From positions 1-46,894 of the forward strand of contig JALNQF010000326.1 of NCBI GenBank assembly GCA_028456385.1: a stretch of DNA of 46,894 bases, given 5' to 3'. Made by a program: the position numbers and the translations under genes. The DNA is from Ophiosphaerella korrae. Taxonomy: Eukaryota > Ascomycota > Dothideomycetes > Pleosporales > Phaeosphaeriaceae. The notes below the pieces were generated by a model. The model did no database searches. It saw only the letters and a program-made list of their open reading frames with translations, and had not been told where the DNA came from. Positions 1-10,479 of this stretch are shown in pieces (the first letter of the stretch is position 1; the number at the start of each line of letters is the position of its first letter).

Positions 1-194
1 TTTATAGCTCTTATAATATATTAGGTATTTTTATTACTAAGTATATGTTTAATATACTTATTTTTATATCTAAACTAAGTAATAATAGAGAAAGCTATTA
101 ACTATACTTAAGTAAAATTATTATTATAAATTATAGAAGCTAAAGTAAAGTATAAGTAAATCTAAGAGCTTATTATTACAATACTAAGTAGTAG

Positions 195-600
195 GTAAGC
201 TATTATATTGCACGCAATTAGGCTAAGTAATACAGCGTAGTAGAACACGTAACTATTTAGTAGTAAACGCTCTAGAGCAAACGCTCTAAGGTAAACGCTC
301 TAGAATAAGCGCTCTAGAGCAAACGCTCTAGAGTAAGCGCTTAGGAATAAACGCTAGATAGTAAGTATATAGGAACGTTAATAGACCTTTATAGACTATT
401 GTATTTAATCTTTTCTTTATACTCTTATCCTAATAGAGTATTATAACTAATACTTTAATTAGATTCTTATCTATCTATTAATACTTATATACCTTGTAAT
501 ACTCTAATAAGAGCTAACTATTAATTAAGTTAAGTAACTAACTTATTTATTAACCTCGCCCGTCTTATAGAAGCCTACTTACTCTTATTACTCTTACTAG
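195..600. other. Unclassified ~400-bp insert in G1
   Basis: Alignment of G1 with F1 breaks near 195 and resumes near 605 (GGACTTAATA against AGACTTAACT). The material between has no counterpart in the other chromovirus copies and keeps more CpA, CpG and GC (for example GCACGCAATTAGG near 220 and CCTCGCCCGTC near 555) than its surroundings. A short, imperfect inverted match (about 15 bp, near 187-202 against 572-586) may be TIR remnants, but I see no clear target duplication and no coding potential. It could be a MITE fragment, or non-repetitive DNA too short or too unique to be RIP-mutated. Edges are approximate. Confidence 0.4.
267..350. repeat. 14-bp minisatellite, six units
   Basis: Six head-to-tail units of exactly 14 bp start at 267, 281, 295, 309, 323 and 337, with consensus ACGCTCTAGAGYAA; a seventh partial unit follows at 351. 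The best units contain the palindromes CTCTAGAG and GCTCTAGAGC. Units differ mainly by A/G and C/T changes. The array lies inside the unclassified insert and has no relation to the surrounding retroelement. Its function is unknown. Confidence 0.85.
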
Positions 601-1398
601 TTTTAAGGACTTAATACTTATATAGAGTAAGCTAGTAGAGAATTAAGCTTATTTATTTTATTTATATAAAATAAAGGTATTAAATAATAAAAGATTAGCT
701 TCTTAGTTAGTAGCTCTAGAAGCTAAGCTAGATTTAAAAGAGGCTTTTAATACTACTATAGTAGCTTTTATATTAGATAATTCTAATACTTTATTATCTA
801 TTAACTATACTTTAAATTCTCTTTAAAGTTTTAATAGTTATTTTAATTTACTACTAAGTAGTTTAATAATTTTAACTTTAGTAGTCTTTTAGTTTCTTAA
901 AGTAGTTAAGATTTTCTTCTAGTTCTTATATATCTTTTTATAGCTACCCTTTTTTATCTATATATATCTATTTTACTAAGTAGTAGTTTCTTTTACTTTT
1001 TATTTTTTTTTATTCTTTATATATATCTACTTTATATATAAGTACTTCTATATTTTATAATATTATCTTAAGTAGTACTATATAAAATATTAGATATATT
1101 CTTATTTTACTTAGTAGTCTTAGTTTTAATATAACTAGTATAACTTACTTATTAATCTTATATAGTTTTATTATTATATAATCTAGTTTTAAACTAAATT
1201 ATTTACTTTTAATATTTTTTATACTAACTATACTTTTTCTTCTTTTTTAAATTAAAGTTCTCTTTTATATTTTTTATTATAGTACTTTACTATATAATCT
1301 TATAAGAACTTTATATTTTTTTAAGTCTATTAATAAAGTTTTTATTATAATAGTAACTAGAGAAATTAAGATAGAACTAATTAGCTCTAACTTAAGTA

Positions 1399-1459
1399 AT
1401 ATAGTTTATAAGTAAGCTAAACTTATAAGTAAGCTATACCTAATACTAACTTTACGTAC
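1399..1459. repeat. TIR of pogo copy A, left
   Basis: About 61 bp, the inverted partner of 3189-3249. It contains two direct copies of a 17-bp motif (TTATAAGTAAGCTAMRC). The outer bases ATATAG correspond to ACGTAG in copy B after RIP at CpG. Confidence 0.85.
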
Positions 1460-1510
1460 CTCTTTATATATATAACTTAACAACGTAGTAGAGTAGCGTA
1501 GATATATTAA

Positions 1511-3156
1511 TATATTAAATTAAGTAGTATCTACTATATTATTTTATATATACGTAAGTTATACCTAGTCTTTCTATACTTCTTGTAGTATACGCGAGCC
1601 TAGTAACTTAAGCTTAATCTCTCTCTATCTTATTACTATTTATTAACTTAACGCTATATAGCCTCTCTTTTAGTAAGTATATCTTCTTTTTATCTCTTTA
1701 TTAAGACTTTTTACTTCTAAATCTACTTCTTTTTTTATAATTTATACTTACTAGCTACTTTATTAGCTTTCTTAAAAATAGAAATCTAATTATATATTAA
1801 CTTAGCTTCTAGTACTATTTTATAAGCTCCTTTTTTAAGTTAATTAATTATATTAATAATTAATACTAGTAATAAGCTCTTATACTAGTGTACGCGCTTA
1901 CGTATAAGTATTAACTAAGCTTTTAGCTTACGTATATTACTTAGCGTACAAGGTACCTAGGGTACTTCTAGTAAAGTAGCTAGAGTAAGTATATAGAGCT
2001 AAATATTAAGCCTTAAAATAACTACTTTTAGCTAAAGTAAAATAAAGCTAGTAGCTTAAAAAGCTAAGTAAATATTTACTTTTATAAAGGCCTAGTTAAA
2101 GGCTACGTAAAAAGCTAGTAAGAATTTAAGTTTAGTAATATAATTAATATAGTTCTAGATTAGGCTTTTAACTTAGTAGCTATATACTTTCTTTAATAGA
2201 GAGAAGTAGCTAATATTAAGAAGCTAAAGTAAGTAAGATAAGTAAGCTAGTATACTAAGTATATAGATATTATTCTTTTTATAAAACTTATTAAACTTAA
2301 GAAAGTAGTAGCTCTTATAACTATTAAGTACAAGTAGCTAATATATACTAACTACTTAACTCTTTATATACTTATTAAAGTACTTAAGCTAGTTAATAGT
2401 TAGCTTATCTATTATCTAGCTATTATTACTAATTCTAATAACTTAGTTTTATAGGATATAATCTTTATTATACTAAGTAAAGAGGTAGTAATTACTAGTA
2501 AAGATAAGGAATAGTAAGACTACTTATCTAGTAGCGTTAATTGTAGCGATTACTATTACCTACTTATAATTACTAGGCTAGATAGCCTTTAGCTTACTTC
2601 TTCTCTTTAACTCTATTATAATAAGCTAAGTTATAATCTTACTTATTATAAAGCTAGCCTTATTAAAGTTATAGATATTCTTATTAGCTATCTTATACGT
2701 AGCTCTTATATACTATACTATCTTAAACTAGCTAGTTATAGTAGCTAGGTCTTTATATAAAGCTTACTACCTATTATATAAGTAATTAAAATATATTATA
2801 AAACTATCTATATACTTAATAAAGTTATACGCTTAGTAAATACTAATAAGGCTACCTCTATACTAAGTAAGTAGCTTATTAGCTATCTTACGTATAGTAG
2901 CTAGAGTTAGAGTAAAACTACAAGAATCTAGGTTAAAGATATAATTAACTATTACTTCCTCCTCTAGCTAAGTAAGCTTTCTTAAGTTAGGCTAGTAATT
3001 ACGTTAAGTAGAGATACTAGCGCGTTAGTTATATAGTATTAATTTAGATACGTTAAAAACTCTAGTAGTAAGCTTATTACTATAAATTTATTTTAAATTA
3101 ATAGATAAGATTATAAGCTAGATATCTATCTAATTTAAAGCTATTTAAGTAGTATT
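1511..3156 (-). pseudogene. Pogo-type DDE transposase, copy A (RIP-dead)
   Basis: Shifting copy B coordinates by -3089 places the same transposase here: N-terminal Psq-like helix-turn-helix, CENP-B-type HTH, then the DDE_1 catalytic domain, and a basic C-terminal part with a possible C2HC knuckle. The segment corresponding to the first catalytic block reads YNFN-K on the minus strand (near 2655-2672), with Asn where family members have Asp. Many TAA/TAG stops fall at positions expected to be Gln, Arg or Trp. It cannot encode an active enzyme. Both ends are estimates; the start codon cannot be placed. Confidence 0.75.
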
Positions 3157-3188
3157 AGGTAGAGATATAATAAAATAAGATAAGATAG

Positions 3189-3249
3189 GTATATAAATTT
3201 AGTATTAGGCGTAACTTACTTATAAGTATAGCTTACTTATAAACTACAT
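3189..3249. repeat. TIR of pogo copy A, right
   Basis: About 61 bp, inverse complement of 1399-1459 with a few transitions. It ends ...AAACTACAT, followed by the target TA at 3250-3251. Confidence 0.85.
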
Positions 3250-3914
3250 TACTAATAAAGTATAAGATAAGTAAAGTAATAACTTAGATTAGAAAATAAC
3301 TTATAATTAGAATATATAATATAATCTATAGATCTATAAAGTATATAAATAGAAAAGTATTATAGATTAATAGATTAGTAATCTATAATCTATAGTTACT
3401 AAAACTAGATATAAGTAATAGATTAATAAATTAGTAAAAGTATTTAGGTAGTAGTAATACGTATTATTAAGAGAGTATTAGTAATTTAATTATTAACTAT
3501 AAGTAATAATATAGTAATATCTTTATCTAAATTATTTAGTATTTATAGCCTATTATATAATTACCTCTATTTTTATATCTATTAACTTTTAATTTACTTA
3601 TTCTTCCTATTTAAACCTAAGTAGTTAATAACTTAAAGCCCTATTATAGTTTTCTTTACTTAAAGTTTAAAACTTTATACTTCTTAGTATCTAGTATATT
3701 ATAAAGTAGACTTTATATAAGATAACTTAATAAAGTAGTTTTAATAATTAACTAAAAAGAGTAAATAGTATATAAAGCTATCTAAGTAAGTACTAGGTAT
3801 ATATACCTAGTAGTTTACTAAGTACTAACTTAAAAGTAGAAAAGTAGTTAAATATTAGTAAGTTATAAACTTTTTAATATTAGTATAAAGTAAGAAATAT
3901 AAAAATAACTCTTT

Positions 3915-3937
3915 TATATATATATATATATATATAT
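3915..3937. repeat. (TA)n microsatellite
   Basis: About eleven uninterrupted TA units. In a TA-saturated background this carries little information. Confidence 0.9.
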
Positions 3938-3995
3938 TAAAAATTAAATTCCTAGAGCTTAAAAAAGGCTCTAATTAACTATTAATACTTAATAG

Positions 3996-4024
3996 GTAGT
4001 AGTAGTAGTAGTAGTAGTAGTAGT
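3996..4024. repeat. (GTA)n microsatellite
   Basis: About nine to ten perfect GTA units in a row, in otherwise irregular sequence. The perfection suggests that the expansion is more recent than most of the surrounding mutation. Confidence 0.92.
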
Positions 4025-4487
4025 TATAGTTAAAGAGGTTAATAATACGTAAAGGTTTTAAAGTTAAGACTAGTACTAAGTAAGTATAGTACTAAAGTTT
4101 TTACTAATTTTAGTATAAAATTAAAACTTATATAACTTCTATATATAAAATATATTAACTATAAACTTTTTTTTACTACTTTTACTTTATACTAATAAAA
4201 TTAAACTTAAAAGTATTTATATATAGTATAAAAAGAAGTAAAGTTAATACTACTAAGTACTTTAATAGTACTAGATTTCTATATAAGTACTTACTATAAA
4301 TATAAGCTTTATAATAAGTAAGTTTATAAATATAAAAGACTTAGTAAGCCTAATATTTATAAGTATTAAAAAGTAAGTAGAATAGAGTAGCTCTAGCTAG
4401 ATATTTAGTAGCTAGTTATAAAAAAGTATAGTAGTTATAACTATAGTAGTAAAAGTAAGCTTTAACTTAAAAAAAGTTTTATACTTA

Positions 4488-4548
4488 ACGTAGTTTATAA
4501 GTAAGCTACGCTTATAAGTAAGCTACGCCTAATACTAACTTTACGCAC
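4488..4548. repeat. TIR of pogo copy B, left
   Basis: 61 bp beginning ACGTAGTTTATAAG and ending ACTTTACGCAC. It contains the 17-bp motif TTATAAGTAAGCTACGC twice in direct order, adjacent to each other. Such iterated motifs may be transposase binding sites; that role is an inference. Confidence 0.9.
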
Positions 4549-4599
4549 CTCTTTATACGTATAACTTAACAACGTAGTAGAGTAGCGTAGATATATTAA

Positions 4600-6245
4600 T
4601 ATATTAAATTAAGTAGTATCTACTATATTATTTTACATGTACGTAAGTTATACCTAGTCTCTCTATACCTCTTGTAGTGCGCGCGAGCCTAGTAACTTAA
4701 GCCTAATCTCTCTCTATCTTAATACTATTTATTAACTTAATACTATATAGCCTCTCTCTTAGTAAGAATATCCTCTCCTTATCTCTTTATTAAGACTCCT
4801 TACTTCTAAATCTACTTCTTTTTTTATAATTTACGCTTACTAGCTACTTTATTAGCTTTCTTAAGACTAGAGATCTAATCGCGTATTAACTTAGCTTCTA
4901 GTACTATTTTATAAGCTCCCTTTTTAAGTTAATTAATTGCGTTAATAATTAATACTAGCGACAAGCTCTTATACTAGCGTACGCGCTTACGTATAAGTGT
5001 TAACTAAGCCTCTAGCTTACGTATATTACTTAGCGTGTAAGGTACCTAGAGTGCTTCTAGTAGAGTAGCTAGAGTAAGCGTATAGAGCTAAATATTAAGC
5101 CTTAAGATAACTACTTCTAGCTAAAGTAGAACAAGGCTAGTAGCTTAAAAAGCTAAGTAAATATTTACTCTTGTAAAGGCCTAGTTAAAGGCTACGTAGA
5201 AGGCTAGTAAGAATTTAAGTTTAGTAATATAATTAATATAGTTCTAGATTAAGCTCTTAACTTAGTAGCTATACGCTTTCTTTAATAGAGAGAAGTAGCT
5301 AATATTAAAAGGCTAAAGTAAGTAAGATAAGTAAGCTAGTATACTAAGTATATAGATATTATTCTTTTTATAAAACTTATTAAACTTAAAAAAGTACTAG
5401 CTCCTATAACTATTAAGTATAAGTAGCTAATATATACTAACTACTTAGCTCTTTATATACTTATTAAAGTACTTAAGCTAGTTAATAGCTAGCTTATCTA
5501 TTATCTAGCTATTATTACTAATTCTAATAGCTTAGTCTTGTAGGATATAGTCTTTATTATACTAGGTAGAGAGGTAGTAATTACTAGCGAAGATAAGGAA
5601 TAGTAAGACTACTTATCTAGTAGTATTAATTATAGCGATTACTATTACCTACTTATAATTACTAGGCTAGATAGCTTTTAGCCTACCTCTCCTCTCTAAC
5701 CCTATTACAATAAGCTAAGTTGTAATCTTACTTATTATAAAGCTAGCCTTGTTAAAGTTATAGACGTCCTTATTAGCTATCTTATACGTAGCTCTCGTGT
5801 ACTATACTATCTTAAACTAGCTAGTTATAGTAGCTAGGTCTTTATATAAGGCTTACTACCTATTATATAAGTAATTAAAATACGTTGTAAGACTATCTAT
5901 ACGCTTAATAAAGTTACGCGCTTAGTAGATACTAATAGAGCTACCTCTACGCTAAGTAAGTAGCTTATTAGCTATCTTACGTATAGTAGCTAGAGTTAGG
6001 GCAAAACTACAAGAATCTAGGTTAAAGATATAATTAACTATTACCTCCTCCTCTAGCTAAGTAAGCTTCCTTAAGTTAAGTTAGTAATTACGTTAAGTAG
6101 GGATACTAGCGCGTTAGTTATATAGCGTTAATTTAAACATATTAAAGACTTTAGTAGTAGGCTTATTACTATAAATTTATTTTAAATTAATAGATAAGAT
6201 TACAAGCTAAATATCTATCTTATTTAAAGCTATTTAAGTAGTATT
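4600..6245 (-). pseudogene. Pogo-type DDE transposase, copy B (RIP-dead)
   Basis: Reading the minus strand and treating TAA/TAG as mutated Gln/Arg/Trp codons gives a protein like fungal pogo/Fot1 transposases: Psq-type HTH near 6240-6120; CENP-B-type HTH near 6070-5930 (EEEV and LDSCSFAL visible); DDE_1 catalytic domain near 5780-5240; then a basic tail (KANKVASKRK near 4850) and a possible C-terminal C2HC knuckle (RTCK near 4640). The three catalytic Asp codons read Asn: YNFNK (AAC at 5751-5753), LILN (AAT at 5412-5414) and PFN (AAT at 5304-5306). In a live element the enzyme cuts and pastes at TA. The N-terminus cannot be fixed, and a frame change near the C-terminus is possible. Confidence 0.85.
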
Positions 6246-6277
6246 AGGTAGAGATATAATATAATAAGATAAGATAA

Positions 6278-6338
6278 GTGCGTAAAGTTAGTATTAGGCG
6301 TAGCTTACTTATAAGTGTAGCTCGCTTATAAACTACGT
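6278..6338. repeat. TIR of pogo copy B, right
   Basis: Inverse complement of 4488-4548 with a few differences (for example GCGAGC against GTAAGC). It ends CTACGT before the TA at 6339-6340. Confidence 0.9.
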
Positions 6339-6340
6339 TA

Positions 6341-6502
6341 CTAGCTAAAGTAAACTACTTTTACTATTTTTATACTATAATTTAGCTTTAGTAAATAATA
6401 AAGTTTTTTAATTATACTTTAAAATAGCTTTTTTATACTTACTAATAAGCTAAAGTACTTTAATAGGTTATATCTTTATTAAAACTTTATTTTAAGTATA
6501 TA
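6341..6502. other. Unit U, segment 2
   Basis: About 160 bp between pogo copy B and chromovirus D with no recognisable feature. Its last five bases (ATATA, 6498-6502) form the target duplication of D. Confidence 0.4.
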
Positions 6503-6899
6503 TATTATAGAGGTAATAAGAGGAATTAAGATAGAGCTAATTAGTCCTAACTTAGATACTAACAAAGTATAGGATAAGTAGGGTAGTAACTCTAATTAGG
6601 AAGCTACCTATAATTAGGACACGTAGTAGTAATCTATAATTATATACAATAGATTAGTAGTAATCTATAAGGTTATATAAATAGATTACTAGAAGTATAT
6701 AGGTACTATAATATATATTATTAGGATAGTATTAGTAATTTAATCCTTTAACTATAGAATACTAATACAAGATAGTTATAAAATATTTTCTATTATTTAT
6801 AGTTATTATAGATTACTATATAAACTTTTGTTGTTAATACTTAATCTACTAACTCTTATAAGATAGGTACCTATAGTTAATAATAGGTAGCCTGTTATA
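6503..6899 (+). repeat. 5' LTR of D
   Basis: 397 bp, starting TATTATAG (TGTTATAG before RIP) and ending CCTGTTATA. A TATA-like stretch TATATAAATAG at 6674-6684 lies about 57 bp before ATTAGTAA (6731-6738), the proposed start of R; both roles are inferred. The middle contains AATCTATAATTA-type inverted motifs, unlike the LTRs of C and G. Confidence 0.92.
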
Positions 6900-6923
6900 C
6901 CTTACTAATTTAGTTATTACGAG
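6900..6923 (+). other. Primer binding site region of D
   Basis: Directly after the 5' LTR comes CCTTACTAATTTAGTTATTAC (CCTTGCTAAT... in G). It does not begin TGG, so it is not the usual complement of a tRNA 3' end. The conserved TTGCTAAT is complementary to ATTAGCAA inside the LTR, as expected for self-priming (see findings). Confidence 0.55.
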
Positions 6924-6954
6924 AAGTAAAGCGTAAGTAGCGCATAGTCTAGCT

Positions 6955-8060
6955 AATACGATAGTAGAAAGTTTAACTAAAAAAGTAGCTAAGGCACTCT
7001 TAAGTAGTTATAAATTAGATAATATAGTATAGAAGTAAGTTAGAAACTATATAAATAACTTAATCTCTAAGAAAGAAGATATAAAGATAGTAATTAACGC
7101 CCTAGAAACCTAAAATAAGGAACTCTAGGAATATACAAAATAGAATAAAGCCTAGATTAAAGCTATTATTAAAGGATAGAATTAGATAGAGCTAATTACC
7201 TAATAACTAGAAATAAGTACGACAAAGAAACTACTAAAGATACTTGTACTTAAAAAGGTTAATAGAATAAAGAAGAAACTAAAACCCTTTATAGCTTTAG
7301 TATAACTCTAGATAGATATATAAGTACTACACTTTAATATAGAAGAAAAAAGAGTAATATATATTAGAATGCACCTTAAAGAAGACGTAATAAGATAGTT
7401 TAAACCCTACTAGATAGATTATATAATATACGTCCTAATAATATAAAAAGATAAAACAAGAGCTATCTTTAGAAGTAATAAATACTTTACTAAACAAATA
7501 AGAGTAGTATTTAGAGATATAGATATTACCTAACAAGCTAAAGAAAGGCTAGAGAAGCTTATATAGAATAAGAGAATTCTAGAATATATATTATAGTTTA
7601 AATAACTATTATAAAATATAGAATAGAATAAATTAGCTCTAATATTACGATTTAAATAAGGACTAAACTTAAAAATCTAATACAAGATAATTTATATAGA
7701 AAAACTAAGAATACTAGAAACTCTAAAATAATAGGTAATATAAATTAACAATAATTTTTAAGAATAGAAGAAAAATAAGTATAGAAGATCTACCTAGAAC
7801 AATAATAAGGGAGACCCTATAATCCTAGATACTAATAAGGATAAAAAAAAGAAAAAGAATAAAGACTTTACGTACTTTAATTATAGTAAGATAAGCTACT
7901 TCGTAAAGAATTACTAATTAAAATAGAAAAAAAATATTATATATTATAAATATAAGAAACTAAGATACTTTATAAAAGACTATAGGAGTAAAAACTTAAA
8001 GAAAGATAAAGAAGCCTAGTTAAAGATAACTAAAAGTAAAAAGGAAGCACTAAAAGTATA
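6955..8060 (+). pseudogene. gag of D (capsid and two zinc knuckles)
   Basis: The Gag polyprotein would form the virus-like particle and bind element RNA. The frame, read through TAA/TAG, gives an N-terminal helical, charged region (KIVINALET near 7087), a capsid-like core (about 7230-7750; FIALVQLQ, FKQGLNLKIQYK) and two CCHC knuckles at about 7873-7985. RIP changed most knuckle cysteines to tyrosine (YFNYSK and YYKYKK in place of CFNCGK and CYKCGK), so zinc binding is lost. The start codon cannot be placed. Element G shows the same Gag with the first knuckle still partly readable (CFNCSKKG). Confidence 0.82.
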
Positions 8061-9160
8061 AGTAGAACTTTAAGAGAAAGTAGCTAGGAGTAAGAAATTA
8101 TAGTATATAATACTCTATTAGACCTTTTGTTATAAAGATAACTACTATATATATTATTTTAGTAAAGAGAGAGTAAGATAGTTCTTATAAAAGAATAGAG
8201 TAGTAGTAATAAAAGAAAGAATAAAAGTATAGCTAGAAGAAATAGTATACGTAATAGACTTACTAGTAGAAGATCTAGAAGGGGAAGAACCTCGGACCCT
8301 ATTAATCTAGGCTAATAGATAGGTACTAGATAAAGAGACTACTATAGTCTCCTCTAAAGATCTAAGAAGAGATAGGAGACAAGTTAATATAAGAGGTATA
8401 GAGTATACCTAGTTAAATATATATAATTATAATAGCTATATAATAATAAATATATTAGAATAAAATAAAAACTAGAAATTCGTTTAGAAATACTTACTAG
8501 TTATAAGTATAGAGGAAGCGTATAAAGACTAGAAAGAACGTAATCTTAAAGTAATAAAGTTTATAATATTCTAATAATAGATAGAATAAAATATAGTTAT
8601 AGTAGGAAGAATACCTATATAGAGGGAGTAGTAGTACCTTATAAGAAAGATGTAATAGATTAACAAAGCTTATATACTATAAGTACTAGTAATATACTAT
8701 ATCTTAGTAATAACAAGACCTAGTATAGATAAGTACTAGGAAGGGGACGACAAGAGAATAGATCTAGAATATCTAGTATATCTAGAAACTGTATAGGTAT
8801 TATATTTAAATATATATTATTACTTATATAGAGAAGAGAAAGTATAAAACTATATATAGCTAAAAAGAGGATATAACTATATAAAAGTAATCCTAAAGAA
8901 AGAAATTAAGAGATAAAAAATAATTTAGATTCCTAACAAAGAATATATATTAGATAGACCTAGACTAAAGCTATCTAAAGAATATATTAAAGGAATATAA
9001 CTATAGTATAAGTATATATATAATAAATATCTAAAATACAAGAACTATAAGTATAAAATAGGATAATAGCTCTAAAAGAATAGATAATTTAAAGAAAGAC
9101 CTAAGTAAGAAAAGCTATAAAGTATAATAGGCCTATACGCTATAAAAATAGGTATATACT
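8060..9160 (+). pseudogene. Gag-pol linker of D
   Basis: About 1.1 kb between the knuckles and the protease, conserved in order and length in C and G. Just after the knuckles it carries a Cys/His-rich patch (YQTFCYKDNYY near 8115-8150) like that seen in polyproteins of related fungal Gypsy elements, followed by an acidic stretch (VEDLEGEE near 8265). The rest I do not recognise. It probably belongs to one continuous Gag-Pol reading frame; no frameshift site could be identified because of the mutations. Confidence 0.55.
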
Positions 9161-9480
9161 AAGGATTAAAAGTATAAATTATAATTAATAGTAGAGCTAC
9201 AAAGAACTTTATATCTAAGAAGTTTATAGAAGAACAAGGAATACGTTATATAATAAAGAAGTACCCTTAATAACTAAGTATAATTAAAGGAAAACTATTC
9301 TAGGAACCTATAAGGTTTAAAACAGTTCTCTCTATACTAGAGCTAGAAAGAATAATAATAAAAAATATAGTTATAGATATAATAATAATTAATAATAAAT
9401 AAGACGTAATATTAGGAATACTATAGTTATAGATAACTAACCTAAGAATTAATTAGAGAATAGAGAAGATTAGTTACTTT
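9160..9480 (+). pseudogene. Aspartic protease of D
   Basis: A retropepsin-type protease that would cut Gag-Pol. The active-site block, normally DSGA, reads NSRA at 9187-9198 (AAT AGT AGA GCT), followed by TKNFISKKF. Both changes are G to A after a T, as RIP of the opposite strand predicts. A DVILG-like block (DVILGIL) follows near 9402, the usual second conserved motif. The Asp-to-Asn change alone would abolish catalysis. Confidence 0.82.
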
Positions 9481-9699
9481 AAGAAAGATACGTTAAAAGC
9501 TAATATAACTACCTATAAAGGAGAGTTCCTAGAAAAATATAAGAGGTAAGAAAAACAACTTACTAAACTAGACAATTACCTTTTAGAATATTAACTATAG
9601 GATTTAGCGATAGAACTAGAAGAAGGAAAAAATATAAGATAGAGCCTAGTATATAAGAAAATAGAAGAAGAATCTAAGATAGAAAGAGTATTTATTTAG

Positions 9700-10430
9700 A
9701 ACGTAGTTAAAAAAGGATAGATACAAGAATCTAAATCCTTAGTAGTATATAGACTTATCTTTATAGATAAGAAAAGGATAAATAAAAAATAACCCTATAT
9801 AGATTTTAAGAAGATAAACGTAATTATAAATAAAAACTAGTACCTTTTACTATAAATTAACAAGATATAAGATAGGCTATAAAAAGTATAAATCTTTACT
9901 AAACTAGATATCTAAAACGCTTACTACTAAATTAGAATTAAGAAAAGAGATAAATAGAAAACTATATTTAGAACATAGTATAAACTATATAAGTACTTAG
10001 TTAAACTATTTAGACTTATAAACGCACTAGTAGCGTTCTAAGAAAGAATTAATATAGTACTAAGAGAGTACTTAGACGTATTTATATTTATATACCTAGA
10101 TAATATCTTTATATTCTTAGAAATAGAGGAAGAATATATATAATATATATATAAGGTGCTAGAAAAACTAGTAGAAAATAAACTATTTCTTAAAATAAGA
10201 AAGTATAAATTCTATACAAAAAAAATAGACTTCCTTAGATTTATTATAGAACTAGGAAAAATTAGAATTAACTTAAACAAGATTAAAGTAATCTAAGAAT
10301 AGCTAATACTAAAGAACCTACAAGAAGTATAATAGTTTTATAGACTAGTAAACTTTTATAAAAAGCTAATAGTTAATTAGTTAGAGCTAATAGAGCTACT
10401 AATAAACCTTATAAAGAAAGATATACTATT
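9700..10430 (+). pseudogene. Reverse transcriptase of D
   Basis: Copies element RNA into DNA. Recognisable blocks in order: VYRLIFIDKK (near 9748), DFKKIN (near 9802), KLDIQNAYYQIRI (near 9901), FRT-YKLYKYLV (near 9970), NALVAFQERINIVLREYLD (near 10021) and YLDNIFIF at 10093-10116. The last should be YLDD; the second catalytic Asp is Asn (AAT). Downstream, the connection region reads LVNFYKKLI (near 10350). Stops are numerous and nearly all explicable as CAA/CAG to TAA/TAG. Confidence 0.9.
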
Positions 10431-10479
10431 TAAATAGACTAAAGAATATAAAGAAATATTTAGATAAATTAAATAAAGA

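Larger units (their letters stand above)
1399..3249 (-). mobile_element. Pogo/Fot1-type transposon, copy A
   Basis: This 1851-bp element has terminal inverted repeats of about 61 bp (1399-1459 and 3189-3249) and is flanked by TA at 1397-1398 and 3250-3251, the target duplication of Tc1/mariner/pogo elements. It lies inside a solo LTR. It is the same length as copy B (4488-6338), and comparison by eye shows mostly C/T and G/A differences, copy A being the more A/T-shifted. The minus strand carries the remains of a DDE transposase. The long TIRs and the ~1.85-kb size fit the Fot1/pogo elements of filamentous fungi. Confidence 0.88.
1343..3648 (+). repeat. Solo LTR (chromovirus), split by pogo copy A
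   Basis: The left part (1343-1398) matches the LTR start of the D/G family (TATTATA...TAATAAG-like, then ATTAAGATAGAACTAATTAG), and the right part (3252-3648) continues that LTR to the terminal CCCTATTATA. After subtracting the pogo insert and its duplicated TA, the LTR is about 453 bp, against 461 bp in G. It is flanked by a perfect 5-bp direct repeat GTTTT at 1338-1342 and 3649-3653, and the interrupted G1 integrase sequence runs across the pair. No internal domain or second LTR is present, so this is most simply a solo LTR left by LTR-LTR recombination. Confidence 0.85.
1..3704 (-). mobile_element. Chromovirus remnant G1 (3' part), interrupted
   Basis: Pieces at about 1-195, 600-1342 and 3649-3704 align with the 3' region, chromodomain and distal integrase of minus-strand element C (about 14430-15400) and of F1 (23560-24249). 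Reading leftwards the order is integrase, chromodomain (about 870-1010), then 3' region, so the 3' LTR should lie left of the window. The copy is very strongly RIP-mutated and has no usable frame. It is interrupted by an unclassified insert near 195-600 and by a solo LTR at 1343-3648 with a perfect GTTTT duplication. At about 3704, in the integrase part, similarity stops abruptly and unit U begins, so the rest of pol is missing here by truncation or deletion. Confidence 0.75.
3705..4485. other. Unit U, segment 1 (unclassified)
   Basis: This segment is not recognisable as the chromovirus to its left or as any family I can name. It is heavily RIP-like in composition, with almost no CpA or TpG. 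It holds a perfect 22-bp palindrome at 3791-3812 (arm TACTAGGTATA), a TA microsatellite and a GTA microsatellite. I see no convincing coding frame. It is taken as one unit with 6341-6502, 13427-13729 and 20778-22942 only because complete elements with intact target duplications separate these pieces. Confidence 0.4.
4488..6338 (-). mobile_element. Pogo/Fot1-type transposon, copy B
   Basis: 1851 bp with ~61-bp TIRs (4488-4548 and 6278-6338) and flanking TA at 4486-4487 and 6339-6340. It is inserted in unit U. It is the better preserved of the two copies, with more CpG, CpA and TpG, although its transposase frame is also broken. Equal length and a mostly transitional difference pattern show that the two copies diverged by RIP with little or no indel change. 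The two copies may have driven each other's mutation, since RIP needs duplicated sequence. Confidence 0.9.

Noticed and set aside
267..350. CRISPR-like array
   Set aside because: The 14-bp units are adjacent with no spacers; this is a minisatellite.
3791..3812. Perfect 22-bp palindrome as a regulatory site
   Set aside because: In TA-saturated sequence with few dinucleotide types such palindromes are expected by chance, and nothing nearby supports a function.
3915..3937. TA repeat as an origin or cruciform signal
   Set aside because: A simple repeat in a TA-rich background; no supporting context.
6674..6684. TATA-like stretches across the window as promoters
   Set aside because: TATA strings are everywhere here; only the one in the LTR of D has positional support, and even that is inferred.
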